Positions 1 to 13,318 of a DNA stretch of 64,000 nucleotides are shown here, one piece after another (the stretch's first letter is position 1; every line of letters begins with the position of its first letter). This DNA comes from Lates calcarifer. Its lineage: Eukaryota; Chordata; Actinopteri; Centropomidae. The notes under the pieces were generated by a model. The model saw only the letters and a program-made list of their open reading frames with translations, did no database searches and had not been told where the DNA came from. Location of the stretch: assembly GCF_001640805.2 (NCBI RefSeq), contig NC_066849.1, positions 374,011 to 438,010 of the forward strand. Reading direction: 5' to 3'. A program made the position numbers and the translations under genes.

Positions 1-3000
1 CCTTTTCTTTTTCGGCTGGCTTTTGTTATTGCCTGTTTTCTTTGATGTTCTTGATGCAAACTGATCCATCGTGTAACATTAGTTGTGATGGTTAAGGTAA
101 GGTAAAGGCTGGGGGGTGCATTATGTCAACGGGCTTCCTTACAACTAATCTAAAGTAAGTGTGTCTGTGTTTGTGTGTAGTAGAAGTGGTCATAGAGTAG
201 TCAACTATGTGAGTAGAAATATACAACCAATATTTAGCATCTCCTTATTCTTCTGCATTGTTCATTATAAATATATTCATTATAGTGGACAGCATTGCTA
301 ACCCATCCTTCTACACAAATCTGTCAAATGTTTACATTCATTATTCTATCTGTATGTTGAAATGATTCAAATAGTTTCCTGAATAGTTTCTTTGTATTAT
401 TATAATGAGACTGTGTGATGTGTGATGATCCCATTCTAAAAATGTCTTTACCCTTTCTGCTTATTGATTATCATTGTATGTGGCAGATTACTATTATATG
501 AGTTCTCCATGAGTTCAGAAATCATTACTCCAAAGATATAAGTTCAGTGGTGTTGCCCTACTGAATTTTCAATTCTACTAGTGTTATACACATTCATAAA
601 ATATGATATTGGGTTGATTTCCCCTTTTTAAACCTGGTGCTTAACTGGAAGTTCAGTCTTGTTTATTTCGCCCCCCACCTCTTAATGTCTGCTCTTATAT
701 TTCTTCCTCTTTCAACCAATATCTGCAATATTATGTCAAATTACCTACTGCTGGTGCTTAAAACTTTAAGGATCCTGGTATCAATGTAGAAAACATTTTA
801 AATTTGTAGCTGCATCTCCGTTAGGTCCAGTATGTAAAATCACATGTTTATCTACCTTCATATTTGAATTCCACTTTTTCAGTGTGGCATAACAAAGGTA
901 TACAATGTCTCCTAACAGCTTTACCAATTTGTTGTCACTGTGTGGAGTGCCTGGGAAACCAGCTTTTTAGTGTATTTAAGACACTTCAACAATCATGGAA
1001 TAGTTTCCTTCCTTTAAAGACACATAAAAGAAAGATTGTTTCAAAGATGTATAACCGCATTCTGGATGTTTGCAGTCACTCTAACTCTTAAACAAAGGCT
1101 GCTTGTATTAGGCTTCACTGTATTGTCTAGTCTTGCACTCACTCAGTTTAAGGTTATACACAGGGTCTACTTCTCTAAATCAAGACTGTCTGATATTTAG
1201 AGAATAAATGTGATAGATGTTTGAACCCGTGTTGACATTTGAGTCATATGTTTTTTCTCTGCCCTGGATTACATCATTTTTTGGTTTGGCTACTTTAATA
1301 TAATGTCTATCATAATGGGAATAAATCTACAGCTTTGTCTATTGATATCATTAATGTTCTACATTGTCATTTGGTTGTCAACAGGTGTAAAAAGTTATTG
1401 ATTGTATTTGCCTGCCTGCACAGACCTGCAGCCTGTATCATCATCATCAAAGTATAAGGAGGTGGCTGAATGTCCACTGTTCTCTCCAGGTGGCTCAATA
1501 CTTACTGTATTTGCAGATGTACACTGGAGATGTGGTGCCTTATTCGTCCAAACTGTTAATGTACAAATCACTCTGGAATGAATCAGAATGAAATGCTACT
1601 TTTTTCAAACAGATTTCCATTAGGTGACAGAGAGGCTGCAAAAATGGTTGATGAATGTGAGAGGGAAGAACTGGACCCCATCTAATCATCCTCATGTTTG
1701 TGCAGTACACACTTTGAAGGATCAGTTAGTCAATACATATTCTGAATGTACCAGTACTAAGTAGTGAAAGAAGTAGAAATACCTAACACTGGATAACTTC
1801 TTAGTAATAATTTCTCCTGAATTTGTGGTTAGCAACATTTAATGAAACAATCAGTCATCCTGTAAGTTGTCTGTGATTTTGGCAGTGTAATGTTATTATG
1901 ATTTCACAGATCCTGTATACTGAATATACTGTATACTGAATACTTTAACTAAAACTAAAACAGGCTTTGAATAACTGTTTGTCAACCAAGCTTTCTGTGT
2001 TTTTCTGGGAATGAATAGATGTCAAACCTGTGCTCTGATCATTACACCTATGTTTTTATATCTTGAAGACTTAAGTTGTTGTGCAGTCAGATGTCCTCTA
2101 TGAAGCATCAGGTTCCCTGTTGGAGTGTCAGTATGTAAGATATATACTCAGATTTTTATTAACAAAATTGTTAATTGTTGTTCTCATTAACACCGTTAAT
2201 GGAGCAAAAATACAGATGTTTTCAGGACTTAAAAATATTATTTAACAGTTTACTCAATACCAAGTTATTGGAGTAAAATCTGTTGCTAAAAGAATTTCTC
2301 TACTTACAGCAAACATTTAGGTTTACACCACTTATTTTCAGTCACCTTGTTCCTGTTGTCCATTCCTTGCTTCCTCAGCTCAGAGAAGAAATGAGGAGAC
2401 TGTTAAAGATCATCAACAGGTTAGAATCTCTATTTTGAAAAATGCATAGAAGATCATTTGTCATGTAGGAGTTTGTTCATTTAATACTGTAAGTTCATTG
2501 ACAATAATTCTCAGCTGAAGCAGACATTCATGCACCTATCCAGACAGCAGGCATCTGTATGTGATTCATTGTGATCCACTAAAGCGTTTATTGTAATTTA
2601 AAGGTATCCACACTGTGAAACCTGAATGACCAGTGCAAACAGAAGGAAGACCTCATGGAGCTGTGTATTTGATGCCATTCATCTGGTTGTGGAAAAGGGA
2701 GGCTGCATGGAATACATCTTAGTTCTCAAATGGGTTTTTAGGATGATGCTAGAAAACCACCTCCAGTTCAGCTTCTTCTGATGATTGGACAGACCAGTGT
2801 TTTAGAACTGTATTATTTTCTTCCTGCAGTATTCACAGATTCAGTTTCTTGCCTTTGATTTCATTTCTGCTGTTTTAGGTAGGTGATGTAGTAAGGTTTT
2901 TAAAAACAGAAATCAAAAAATGTTAAACTGTAATTTGGTGATAGGTCCATTCTAGTCCAGTCACCATCCTCACAGGTAAAAGTATTTTATTCATCACAGT

Positions 3001-5600
3001 AATAAACAATAATAAATGGATGAATTAAACAATGTAGTATGTAATTTACTATCAACTGTGACTATTTAAAAAATAAATAAATAAAATACAGCTGTGAATC
3101 AAGATAAAGATGAATTTAACTGTCATAACAAGTGTGCATAATAAGAAGGGGTGGTCGAATCCCCTATGCAACATAACTTTCAGTAAGTATAAAATACAGA
3201 AGACATGGTAGGTAGTGTAAAAATATATACTAATGTGTTCATCTGTTTATAACATAACTCAGCTATGTCTGACAAAGAGCAAAGAGAGAGACCATAAGGT
3301 GGTAGGACTGGGTTGGCACAGGACTAAGACAGTCAAAAGATTTACATGTATGTAACCATAACACTGTTCACAAACCAGTGATCCTGGCCGATCTTCCCTG
3401 GATTTGCGCTAGCCTTCCACCTGCATCTCTGGGTGTTGACAGAGGATGATCATCATGTCTGGATATTGCAGGTGGAGGTGGTCCAGGTCCTCAGTTATTG
3501 CTCATTTTTGTGGTATTGTGTACATATTCCATGGTGGTTCCCAGCATTCAGTGATGTTTCGTATTCTGACAGAGAATGACTCATTACAATAGTAAAGGGT
3601 AGGGTTAACATTAACTTAAATGCTGTAAGTCCAGCTGTTTTTTACTCAGCCTTACTCTGTTCTTTTACTCTCTTATCGAGGCAAAGCTGGGAGCCCGGTC
3701 TTGTTGTGTTGCTGGCAAAGAAACATGGCAGTGTCCATTTTGTTGTGTGCTGCTTAGTAACAGTGTTCTCATACTTAAGCGTAATTAATACTTAAAAGTG
3801 AAAAGTGTAAAATGAAATAATTACTTGAGGTCCTTGACTTGAGTGCTCCATGTTGAACCACTGAACCTGGTTTAAAAAGTAACCGCCCATAAGGGACGCT
3901 GTAAGAAGTAAAGCAAGCACGTCCATAAGGAGGCAGTAACAATTTCATTGGTAAATGTCATAAGTGGAATTATTTTGTGTGAGGAATTTTGACAGGGTCA
4001 TCTCAGGTTAATGTCACAAAAATCCACCAGTGGGAGCAGAGAATCCAAGAAGAAAAGTTTCAAGAGCACACAGTGACAGCAAGGAGACATTTGAGAGGGA
4101 GGAGCTGAACATGAATTAAAACTGAAAGACCACGCACTTGAATAAAAATAGAAAAGAACTCCATAAAGGACATTAAACATTTATATACATTCATTATATA
4201 CATACATTCAGTAGTATTCATAAAAAGATAAGCAGGCACGCTCTTTCTATTTGTCTATATGGAGCTACTGCTGAGTTAACAACTGTGAACAGATCACCAT
4301 TAATGAAATACATTTTCAAAGTTCTATTGTGGTCTTCCTGTTAATTGTTCAGTCATCTCTTCATGTCTGTCATGTGTTTATACAGCAAGATCCTGTTTTT
4401 TTTTTTTTTTCTTAAAAGCAATGAAATACTTCTGATTCATTTTTAACTTGGGTTCACAGACATACACTTATCCAGTTAGTTTTAAGTAATAGTAGCTTGG
4501 AGAATAATATCCTAGTAGGAGGTGTGTGTCAGCTGAATAAAACCAATGCTGATTTTCCTGGGGGTACAAACACACAGAATGGCGAGGCCATCAGGATCCA
4601 CCAGCACCACACTCTGAGGGTAGATCAACCAAACCGTCAATCCAAATGTAGTTTACTACTACATTTTCCACATATTAACTACTGACCAATCACAGCAAAT
4701 CCCTCCCTCTAAATCCCTGAATCTTTCTCATAATTATTCCCCTCCTCTATATTTTGTTTCACACAGAAAAGTTACACTTTACAAAACGTGCTCCAGTTGC
4801 TTTTTCACTGTGAAAGGCATGACTGATTCCCAGCAGGTTTATTTTACCACCACAAAGACTACAGGGTTACAAGCCTTTGGTTTAACCAGAAACATCACAG
4901 CAGAACATGAGAGAGTTTAGTTTGTCTGTATTACTGTGTGACTTTAAGTGGTGGAAGAAGTACTCAGATAACACAAACAAACTTAATTACTTAACTTACT
5001 TAAAATGGAAAAAATGTCAATGGTAGTGATATATAGTGATGTTTCTGGTTAAACAAAAAGAATCTTACTGTCAATTCCAAAGATTTTTGTCCCTATCAAT
5101 CCTTTACACCCAAATGCCAGGTTCAAAAATATCAGAGTTATCCTTTGACAAATCCAATGCAATGAGCTTGCAATAAACCTGGTACATTTAGAGCTATTCG
5201 CTTCATTTGCTCATTTCTATTGATATAGAATTCTATATAGATTCTTTTCACTTTGCTTGATGAGAGATATGGTTGGAAACTCATGGCCACAAGTTTCAGA
5301 TTTAGTATGATGCAGTCAAATGGAAGCCAGTATCAGGGTTACTAGAGGACAGTGAGATGTGCTTCAGCACATGTACTGTACTCCTCACTACTCTGTTTAC
5401 TTTCCAACCAAAACACTGATTCCACATACACACCAGCATGGTGAAACTGTTATCACTGTCAGTACTTCCTCAAGCCATACACTTGTCCACAAAATACTTC
5501 CAACACACCATTACAAAGACCCACACATGTACACATGCACTTTACGGAGGTACACACATAGCGCCACTTGACTATCAACAGGAAACATCTTTTGCAGAAC
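1..5600. other. Noncoding AT-rich stretch, nothing recognised
   Basis: No ORF here resembles a known protein; all are short and of random composition. I see no tRNA-like boxes, transposon termini or reverse-transcriptase remnants. Small items only: a poly-T run at about 4397-4412, and a short 8-bp-arm palindrome near 2160-2177 (ATTAACAA / TTGTTAAT). It may be intergenic DNA or intron of a gene lying outside the window. Confidence 0.6.
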
Positions 5601-5609
5601 AGGAAGTGC

Positions 5610-5725
5610 TACTCTCTAATTGGCTGGGGGTGATGCAGTGAGAACTGTACATCAGCCAATCAGAGAACTCTTATTTTAGGGGCAGGTATAAAAACAGAGA
5701 GGCTGTTCTGCTAATGGTCAGACTG
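5610..5725 (+). promoter_or_regulatory. Candidate Pol II core promoter (two CCAAT boxes + TATA)
   Basis: An inverted CCAAT box (ATTGG, 5619-5623) and a direct one (CCAAT, 5656-5660) precede a good TATA box (TATAAAAA, 5687-5694). An initiator-like TCAGAC lies at about 5719-5724, the expected 30 bp downstream. An A/T-rich TTATTTTAGG at 5671-5680 resembles CArG/MEF2 sites only loosely. The arrangement and spacing are those of a real promoter, but no conserved coding sequence follows, so the transcript is unknown. Confidence 0.35.
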
Positions 5726-6071
5726 AGAGTGACATTTGTGTTCTCTCTCTCTTTCTCTTTCTCTTTGTGTGTGTGTGTGTTTCCAGTTAAATGACTCACA
5801 GTTTCCATTTTTTCCCCTTTTTCATTCATTTTTTAAATTTAATGTCATATACACAAGAATGTAGAACTAGAAACTATTGTGACAATGTTTTGTTATGCAT
5901 AGATTTCATTTCAAATACTTCTTTACTTAAGAAATATTTAAAAAGTGCATTCTGTAGCTTTTCCACAGCAATGGGAACAGAATTTCATATAGAATGTATG
6001 AAGGTACAGGTTGAATCCAAACTTCTGGGCCAATAAAATCAAACTGTTTGGACAGCTAGACAAAACTAAAG
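5720..6071 (+). other. Possible untranslated first exon ending at a consensus splice donor
   Basis: This lies directly downstream of the candidate TATA promoter and ends at AAAG|GTAAGTGAG (GT at 6072-6073), a near-perfect splice donor. It contains an 81-codon ORF (5791-6036) whose Phe/Ser-rich translation resembles nothing I know and stops before the donor. A pyrimidine-rich tract followed by AG at about 5786 could instead be an internal acceptor. If real it is more likely a noncoding RNA exon or 5'UTR of a gene than a coding exon. Confidence 0.2.
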
Positions 6072-6622
6072 GTAAGTGAGAAAAATTGGGGTTTTTGATT
6101 GGCTAAGCAATTGTTGAGAAAACAGACAGAGACAGACATATTTCTGGATAAGTAGTAAGATTATCCAACATCAACATACGATTCACATACATAAATGCTC
6201 AAAGTGTATATAGTGCTGTTGGGGTCGTACAATACATGTTTGGAAGCCTGAAATCAGATATATTTGTTGTTCATGTCATTTATGCTGTATATAAAAATGA
6301 ACACAACATTTTTGGTTATTTCACAGAAGAGCTCTGTGTTGTATGTGTTCATCTCATGTCACCAGATTAACTGAGAGTTTGAGTGTTATTTGATAAAGTG
6401 ACTTCAAACTGCAGCAGTACTTTAGTTAACTTTACTGGAAGGCTTCTCTAATTCCCATCTGTCCTGTTTGTGTAATCTGAGTGTAATCTATGAGTCTATG
6501 CAGCAGATATTCACGGAACTGCTCTCACCTTGCATGACACATCTCAGTGTGAGCAGATAAAACCACTGCTTTACAGTATGTGTTATATGTATCTCTGTGT
6601 TCAGAGGATTCAGCTGACTTTG

Positions 6623-6645
6623 CACACACACACACACACACACAC
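6623..6645. repeat. (CA)n microsatellite
   Basis: Uninterrupted CA dinucleotide run of about 11 units. It explains the Val/Cys-repeat ORF on the opposite strand. Confidence 0.9.
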
Positions 6646-6983
6646 TGACACAGACAAGGGAGAGCCATTGAACTCAGTCTCCCAAGATCCTTAACTTTTT
6701 CACACCTAGGTGGAAAATCCCCCAACTACAGCTACAATTGGTCACTGTAAAGCCCAGGATCCATTATGTTACCAGGCGCAGAGATGTGACGTCACATTTG
6801 CTACCTGTATTTTGAAATCGACCTCACATGGGGCACCACAAATATACTGAATGTAGCAAATATGCATTATTATGATAAAAAACAAAAAACAAAAGCTCTC
6901 ATAGTAGACCACCACCTGTGGATGTCTTTAACCTGATTAGTGACATACCTAAGCTTCAGCTTCAGCCTATGCTCTTTCAGTTT

Positions 6984-7050
6984 TGCTTTGGAAATGGAAA
7001 TTGTCTCTTTTTCTTTGACTTTGTGGGCTTTGGAAATGGAAATTATCTTT
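6984..7050 (+). repeat. Short imperfect tandem duplication
   Basis: The motif CTTTGGAAATGGAAATT occurs twice, about 43 bp apart, each copy followed by a T-rich run. This gives the repeated Phe-Gly-Asn-Gly-Asn string in the overlapping spurious ORF. It looks like a local duplication of a 43-bp unit. Confidence 0.6.
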
Positions 7051-8653
7051 TCTTTTTTTATTGTTTCTTTCTGTTTAAAAAGGAAATGGAATCAAATAAA
7101 TAAATAAATAAAAATAATGTGATACTGATATTTGATATTAACATTAAGTTTAGTCATACAATTAATTTGTTCAGTCTAATATCTTAAAAAATGACTTCCA
7201 ATGTAAGGGATCTCGTTCTCCATTGCAAAGAAACGCATGCAACGATTGGGCCTAAAGATGTATGTGGTTTGTTAAATTGCTGTCTACTAACAGTGAATAA
7301 ATGACTAAGCTACAGACTAGGCTTTCTTATTTTGGCATCAACCCAGTCATGAGCAGGTAATGAAATGTTTACCCTATTTGAGCTGTCTTCTTGCCTGAAA
7401 ACAAACAGCTCATTGCTGGTGGGAATCCAAAGTGATGATCTGGGTCAGCTGTGTCTAGAGTCTGCAACCTTAACAACAGATAGGATGCTCCCTCACACAT
7501 TGTCATTGCTAGGTGATTGCTCCATCAGCCAATCTCAGCAGTTCAGCCTCTAGACATCAAAGACTGTCTTTGGCACTCCTGTTTTAGCTTTTGGCAAGGC
7601 AGTTCTCTGGTGTATCCTGTGTGGTTTTCATGCAGGTTGATGACAGAATAGATGCACTGACTGTACTGAACTTTTGCTGAATAAATTTTAAAAAACTTGG
7701 TGTTAGCTAAATGGCACAAAAATCTTTAGGATGCGGGATTATTAAAATGAAATTCTAAAAGTATACTCAGGCGCTCTTCTAGCTTGGTTTGTTGCTGCTT
7801 GGCTTGCAGGACAGCAGGAATTACTGGCATGTACAGCCAAGGAAAATGGAGCACGTGTTGAAAGAAAGAGCAAAGACACAAGGATGAGACGACAGAGTGC
7901 ATGTTGCATGGCTGCATAAGCTCATAGCACAACACAACAAAAAACACTAAATCTACGGTACTAATCAATAATCAATTAAGACATTACACAAGACGAGATA
8001 TGGAACTTGATAGCACTATTACTGGCAGGAAAGAAACAATGAGTGACTACAAACATGGATCTTATGTCAGCACATCACTCACAAATCTTAACAAAATGAA
8101 GCTGATTAATTGATCCCACAGTAGGATAAATTGTGCTATTAATAAATGAGTGGTGAAATAGAGCAGTTCTTTGAATCAGGAATAAGATAGATTAATGGGA
8201 TAAGATGAACAATACTGCCTGATAGCCAAACAGCTCCATGACAGATACTGAATTAACTGCAGTCAATCATTTCAGCCAATGTCATGCAGATCCCAGACTT
8301 TCACCAGATTACCTGAAAACATTTGATCAGTTTGATGTTTTGTCGACCCATCCATCCCATCCTTTCTCTGTAGACTTTTCTCTGTGTCACTGTAATAACA
8401 TCACACTGCTTCCTTTCTTGCTCCTCGTGGGTAAGAGTCGTAATTACTGTCACTGTCAGAGGGCTTTGACACTTTCTCATAGAAGAACAGACTGTCTAGA
8501 ATTTATAGCCAACCGTGCCATACCAACCTAATACAAAAACATGATTTCTCAGAGACAATTTTGGAATGAGTTAAAATGATGGCCATATCATACACACGTT
8601 AGATGTTTATGTTGTCCTGGAGAGATGTTTCTATGTTGAAAAACACTAATCAT

Positions 8654-8760
8654 TAGGGGTGTAATGATTCTGAAACTGAGACTGAGACCGAATCTGTCAT
8701 ACAAACATCTATGATCTTATATTGCAATACTGGGAGACAGAACCGTGATATTCACCCCTA
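8654..8760. mobile_element. 107-bp hAT-type MITE with 8-bp target-site duplication
   Basis: The element starts TAGGGGTG and ends CACCCCTA, so it has short terminal inverted repeats. It is flanked by CTAATCAT (8646-8653) and CTAATGAT (8761-8768), an 8-bp target duplication with one mismatch. An 8-bp duplication is the signature of hAT-superfamily transposition. It has no coding capacity, so it is a miniature non-autonomous copy. Confidence 0.65.
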
Positions 8761-8990
8761 CTAATGATTAATTAATAACTCATGTGACATAATGGATGGA
8801 AAAGGATTGAGAACTTTCAAGATTTGATTTATTCCAGCTAACTCTTTCTTTGTCTATCTTCAGCTTTGGTGTTCCATGTTAGCTGCTGTAATTCCCTGTG
8901 ACTCTCAACCAAATTTTAATCCCTTGTTTAATAATTTAAAAGCAACACTAGAGGCATGTAGCTCTTATTTATGATGGCATACTAAACTGA

Positions 8991-9145
8991 CTTCCTCCCA
9001 CAGTCCAAAGACATGCAGGTCAATTGGTGACTCTCAGTTGCCCCTAGGTGTGAATGTAAGTGTGAATGGTTGTTTGTCTCTGTATGTTGGCCCTGCAATG
9101 TTGGACCCTTCAGGATAAGCGGAATGGATGAATGAATGAATATGA
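8991..9145 (+). repeat. SINE-like interspersed repeat, 3' part (family A)
   Basis: Matches the body shared with other copies in this window (41.7 kb, 63.7 kb, and reverse-strand copies at 20.3 and 36.2 kb): CCTCCCACAGTCCAAAGACA, then a 'gcaggttaattggtgactct'-type segment, a 'gtgtgaatggttgtttgtct'-type segment and a GGATAAGCGG-like tail running into (GAAT)n. The tRNA-like head is missing. Confidence 0.75.
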
Positions 9146-9149
9146 ATGA

Positions 9150-12100
9150 ATAACTGTTCGCAAGTATCATTAGCAATTGTACAGACATTGACTAAGGTTC
9201 TTGCTCAATTTGCTATATCAATCAATTTGCAAAAAACATTTCTCTTTATCAAATCAGTTAGGATCTTTTCTGCATATGATTACACATTAGATATGTAATC
9301 TGTGTTTGATCTTTCATAAAATAATGACAAATAAAACTGAAATAAATCTTCTGGAAAGGTATTTGTTGACACACAGGCTTGTCACTCAGGAGAAATACCT
9401 TAGCACATTTTGCATTTCAGTGGAAGAATGAAATCTGGTGACAGGGCTGTGTTTTCTCAAGGATATTGTGTGGATGACCTGTTAAACCACTATGGGCAAC
9501 AAATGAGTGGAAACAGATCTGAAAAAAAGTCTGCATTTCAGTCTACTTTCTATATGCAAAACAGGGCCTACACTGACCCACAGACAACTACTACGTTTCT
9601 GTGAGTTCCCCTTTCATAGCCTGTCTTTTAGTCATTTGTGTTTACAGCAATTTTCATTAGTCTTGTGTGAACTATGATTTTCCACGTTTTAATTTTCCTT
9701 AAAATGTATGTGCATATGTCTTTCTCTTTACTTTGAATGTGTATATATATATCTCTACACACATGAATGTGTGTGTGGTAGTGGAATGTTTGCCGACCTG
9801 ATGTAATCTAACAAACACAGTGGGAGCTGATGGGATGGGATGGAATCCAGCTGTTCCTGGCTCAGTTTCAGGAGTGTTAAAAGCTGCAGGCGTCACAGTG
9901 GAGCATTGCTCTACGCAAATCTCTCATCAGCCAACCCTACTGTGATTACTTGTCTGCTGCCAGTGGCAGATGCTCAGAAATCACTGCAGGTCCCAGGCAA
10001 ACACAATTATAGAGGGGGGAAATCCAGAAACTCTGGTGCCAGCTGTATGTGTGTCAGAATGTGTGTATACACTATGTGTGAGTCTGTGTGTGAGGTCATT
10101 TTATTACACAATTTAAGTGCCAGCCTGCACCCCTTCTCTGTCATTCAAGTGTGAATTTAGAAAAAGCACCTCTGGGTGCTGCCAGGAGTACCAGGGATAG
10201 ACTAACAGAGTAACACAGAGCTGTGACGCACATGGGATGAAAGCTTAAAGTACACACACACACACACACACACATACACACACACACATGCACATGCACA
10301 CACGCTATTGCAGAAAGAGTAACAGGGCTCTCACTATGTCAACAAAGTATCAAATAGGCTGCCAAGGAGACAAAAAGTCAAACAGTGCTATGAGGATAAC
10401 AATCAGAATATGTATGGATGATTTTCATGTGCATATGTCTAGTTGTTGTTTGCATCCCAGGAAAGTAATTAAGCCTTTTTCCTGAAGAGATAGCTAAGGA
10501 GGAAGGAGAGGAGTGATAAAGAGGATAGGACAACAGAGGAGGAAGGAAAGGGGCAGTTAGGAGGGTTGGATGGTGGGGTGTGGGGGTCTAAGGAGCATTC
10601 TTTCTGAGCCATAACAAATACAAAACTACCCAATGTTAGTGTGATAAACAGTGTTTAAAAAGAGGGGCTCAGTCTTGACTTGGCTAATTTTCATAATTAG
10701 ACAGTGATTTATTGAGTGTGTTCAAGCCTTGAGTGTTTTGCTTTGTCCTCTTGGTTTGGGTTTTGTTTTTACAGATGACTGATGGCTTATGGGTGGAGGG
10801 CTTTGCAGGATTTTTTCTGCATTTGTTACAGCCTGGACCAAAGCCATTATCCATCTTAAAAAGAGCTGGTGTTTGGAAAATGCAAATCTCTGTGGAAGTT
10901 TTCCCTGTTTCGCATGCCACACTCCCTTTATCTCCTATCCTCACTATTACAAATGCTTTAATATCAGGATATTCTCTCAAATATGAACTTTTAAAGGATA
11001 ATTACAATTTAGTATTACAACCAGTCATGTTTTTGTAGCTTGGGACATAATTTCTATCAGTAATAATGACACTGTAGTGACCAAGTTAATCGCTGAGATC
11101 TAGGAACACAATGATTCAATGGTCTGGTAAAGAAAAACGACCAGTTAAGGAAAACTCAGTGTTTGAATTTAGCTGGCAGAGAGTACCAGTGCCTCTGAAG
11201 CATGAAAAAAACTTGTTGTTGAAATTTATTTAGAGTGCTGAAAGAAAAAAAGAGAAAGAGAGAGATGCCAAAGGTTTCCCTTGTCTCTAAATTTAGTTGC
11301 ACACTGCACTGGCTCAGTTTTACATTAATTTAGTAAAACAACAGGTGCACAGCACGGCGGAACAGGCACTAAGGTGCTGTAAAAAAACAAACTGAAGCTG
11401 GCAGAAGTGCACACTCTGCCACCTCTGCACTTTAAATGAAATTCTTGTTGGACTGTCAAAAATCCTACCCCCACACTCTCAAACAACAATCAGAAAACCA
11501 TGGTCGCTTTACACAGCGAGTGGTCCAACAGTCTGAACTTTTCTCTAAAGATGTCTTTTTTCATTCTTAACACAACTATTTGTGTAATTGTTCTCATGGA
11601 TAACAAAGTACAGCATGAATGTCTTTGAAATGAGGCTGGTGTGCTATTATTACCATTTTTATAATTATGTTGCCCCTCTCTATGATGACAGTTCTTTCAC
11701 TTCACTTTTGAGCACAATACTACTTTCCAACCGTGCCAAAATCCTGCAGATTTCAAGTTGTAATAACGTAGAATGTCTGTCTCTCCCTTATTTTGAAGTA
11801 ATTGCTCTAGCATTTTCTGTTTCTTGTCTTGTTATATTTTGCTTAATATCTAATAATACATCAGTCATTCAATCTAATGTGTGTCCATTTCACTAAAGTT
11901 ATTATATAAGCTGATGTAAGTTCTTTGATTTCGGATAGAAAGTTTGTTGTTTCTTGAGCCATGTGGAGCATGCTGGTGTAGTCCCCAGTGGTTTATAATT
12001 GAAGCTTTTCCATGACTGCTCAAAAAAAACCCTCATCTTTCTCAATTATAGTTTGACGCATGTGGGTATGTATATATTCTTATACAGAGTAAGCCAAAAA

Positions 12101-13316
12101 CATGATATGTATGTATGTATGTGTGTGTGTCTGTGTGTATTTGTGTGTGTGTGTATGTGTGTGCTGGTTGCCAAGGCTGAATGGAAAGCAGCACAAATCA
12201 ACAGGTGTCTGTGTGACGCTTTATAGAGCTCCACCTGGACAGCAGGAATTTTAACTGTTTGACTCACTAATTCTTACCGACCCCCTGACACATGTACAAA
12301 ACTCACTGCAGTTAAAAGGGAGCGTGTATGTGTGTGTGTGTTTGTGTATTTAGGCAATCAGAATGGCATTTTAGGTACTGATTCAGGAATTGTTCATTTG
12401 GTAGGGTTAGGTTTTTAGGGTTTTTTTCCAACCTTAGTCTTATGTTGACAGTTTTGGCTGAATTTCTACTCACCACATTCGTGAAGTATTTTCAAATATT
12501 TATTTTATATTGTACTTTATCACCCGCAGCCTGGCCTGGACAACTCGCCCCCCTCACTCACAAGCTCCATCACAGGCATAATGCCATGGTGTGTCTGCAG
12601 GGGGGGTGTGCAGAGGTAATGACACTCAGTAAAACAGCTTTTTTGTCCAGGTCCTCATGTGTAACTGAGTGTGCGGGGTGGGGTAATGGAGGAGAGTGCT
12701 CTTTGGTATGTGCCAGGGAGATTTATATGGCACCTGTTGGAATAGGAAGAGGTGGGAGGAGGGGAAAGAAAGTAGAGGAGGAGGACATGGGAGGAAGGCA
12801 CCCTTAGGCTCCACGAGGAACAGCTTGGAACAGCTTACACAGTAACTGAGCATACAAATTAGATTTGTGTACAAAAACAAAGTGTGTTTCTCATACAAGA
12901 TAAAACACTGTCTAATCACAGCACTGCCTGTATGTAATTATGAGTACATTTTGTTTTGCATGCTACCTCTTTCACTGTCTGGCCAGGAGATATAGTTCAC
13001 CATAGTACCTCATGGTTTGTTACAGGAAAAAAAAGCTGCGCCCAGCCTTAGGGTCTAAAGATATTAATAACTTTAATGATGCGTTTGTCAGGGAAGGCAT
13101 CTTGTGTCAAAAAAGCTGTCTGGACTCAACATACCTGAGCCCCATCACCATCTAATCCTTTTTCTACAAACTACTACACTGGTCCTCTTCCCGACACCAC
13201 CAGTGTTTCAGTGTTTTTGTCATCTGTGGTCTCCAGAGCCCTGCTGTCTGGTAATGTCACCCCCATGTGAGCCAAACCTTCATCTCACCATTTATATATA
13301 CCTTAAAATACATATA
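9150..13316. other. Noncoding stretch with microsatellites
   Basis: No recognisable gene. It contains a compound (CA)n tract at about 10252-10302, a (GTAT)/(GT) tract at about 12104-12165, and a purine-rich block at 10490-10580. Predicted ORFs of about 100 codons (for example near 10733, 11588 and 12442) have no recognisable motifs and no supporting splice or promoter context. Confidence 0.55.
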
Positions 13317-13318
13317 TA

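Noticed and set aside
12442..12807. 121-codon ORF on the + strand
   Set aside because: Biased, purine-rich tail and no recognisable domain, splice context or promoter.
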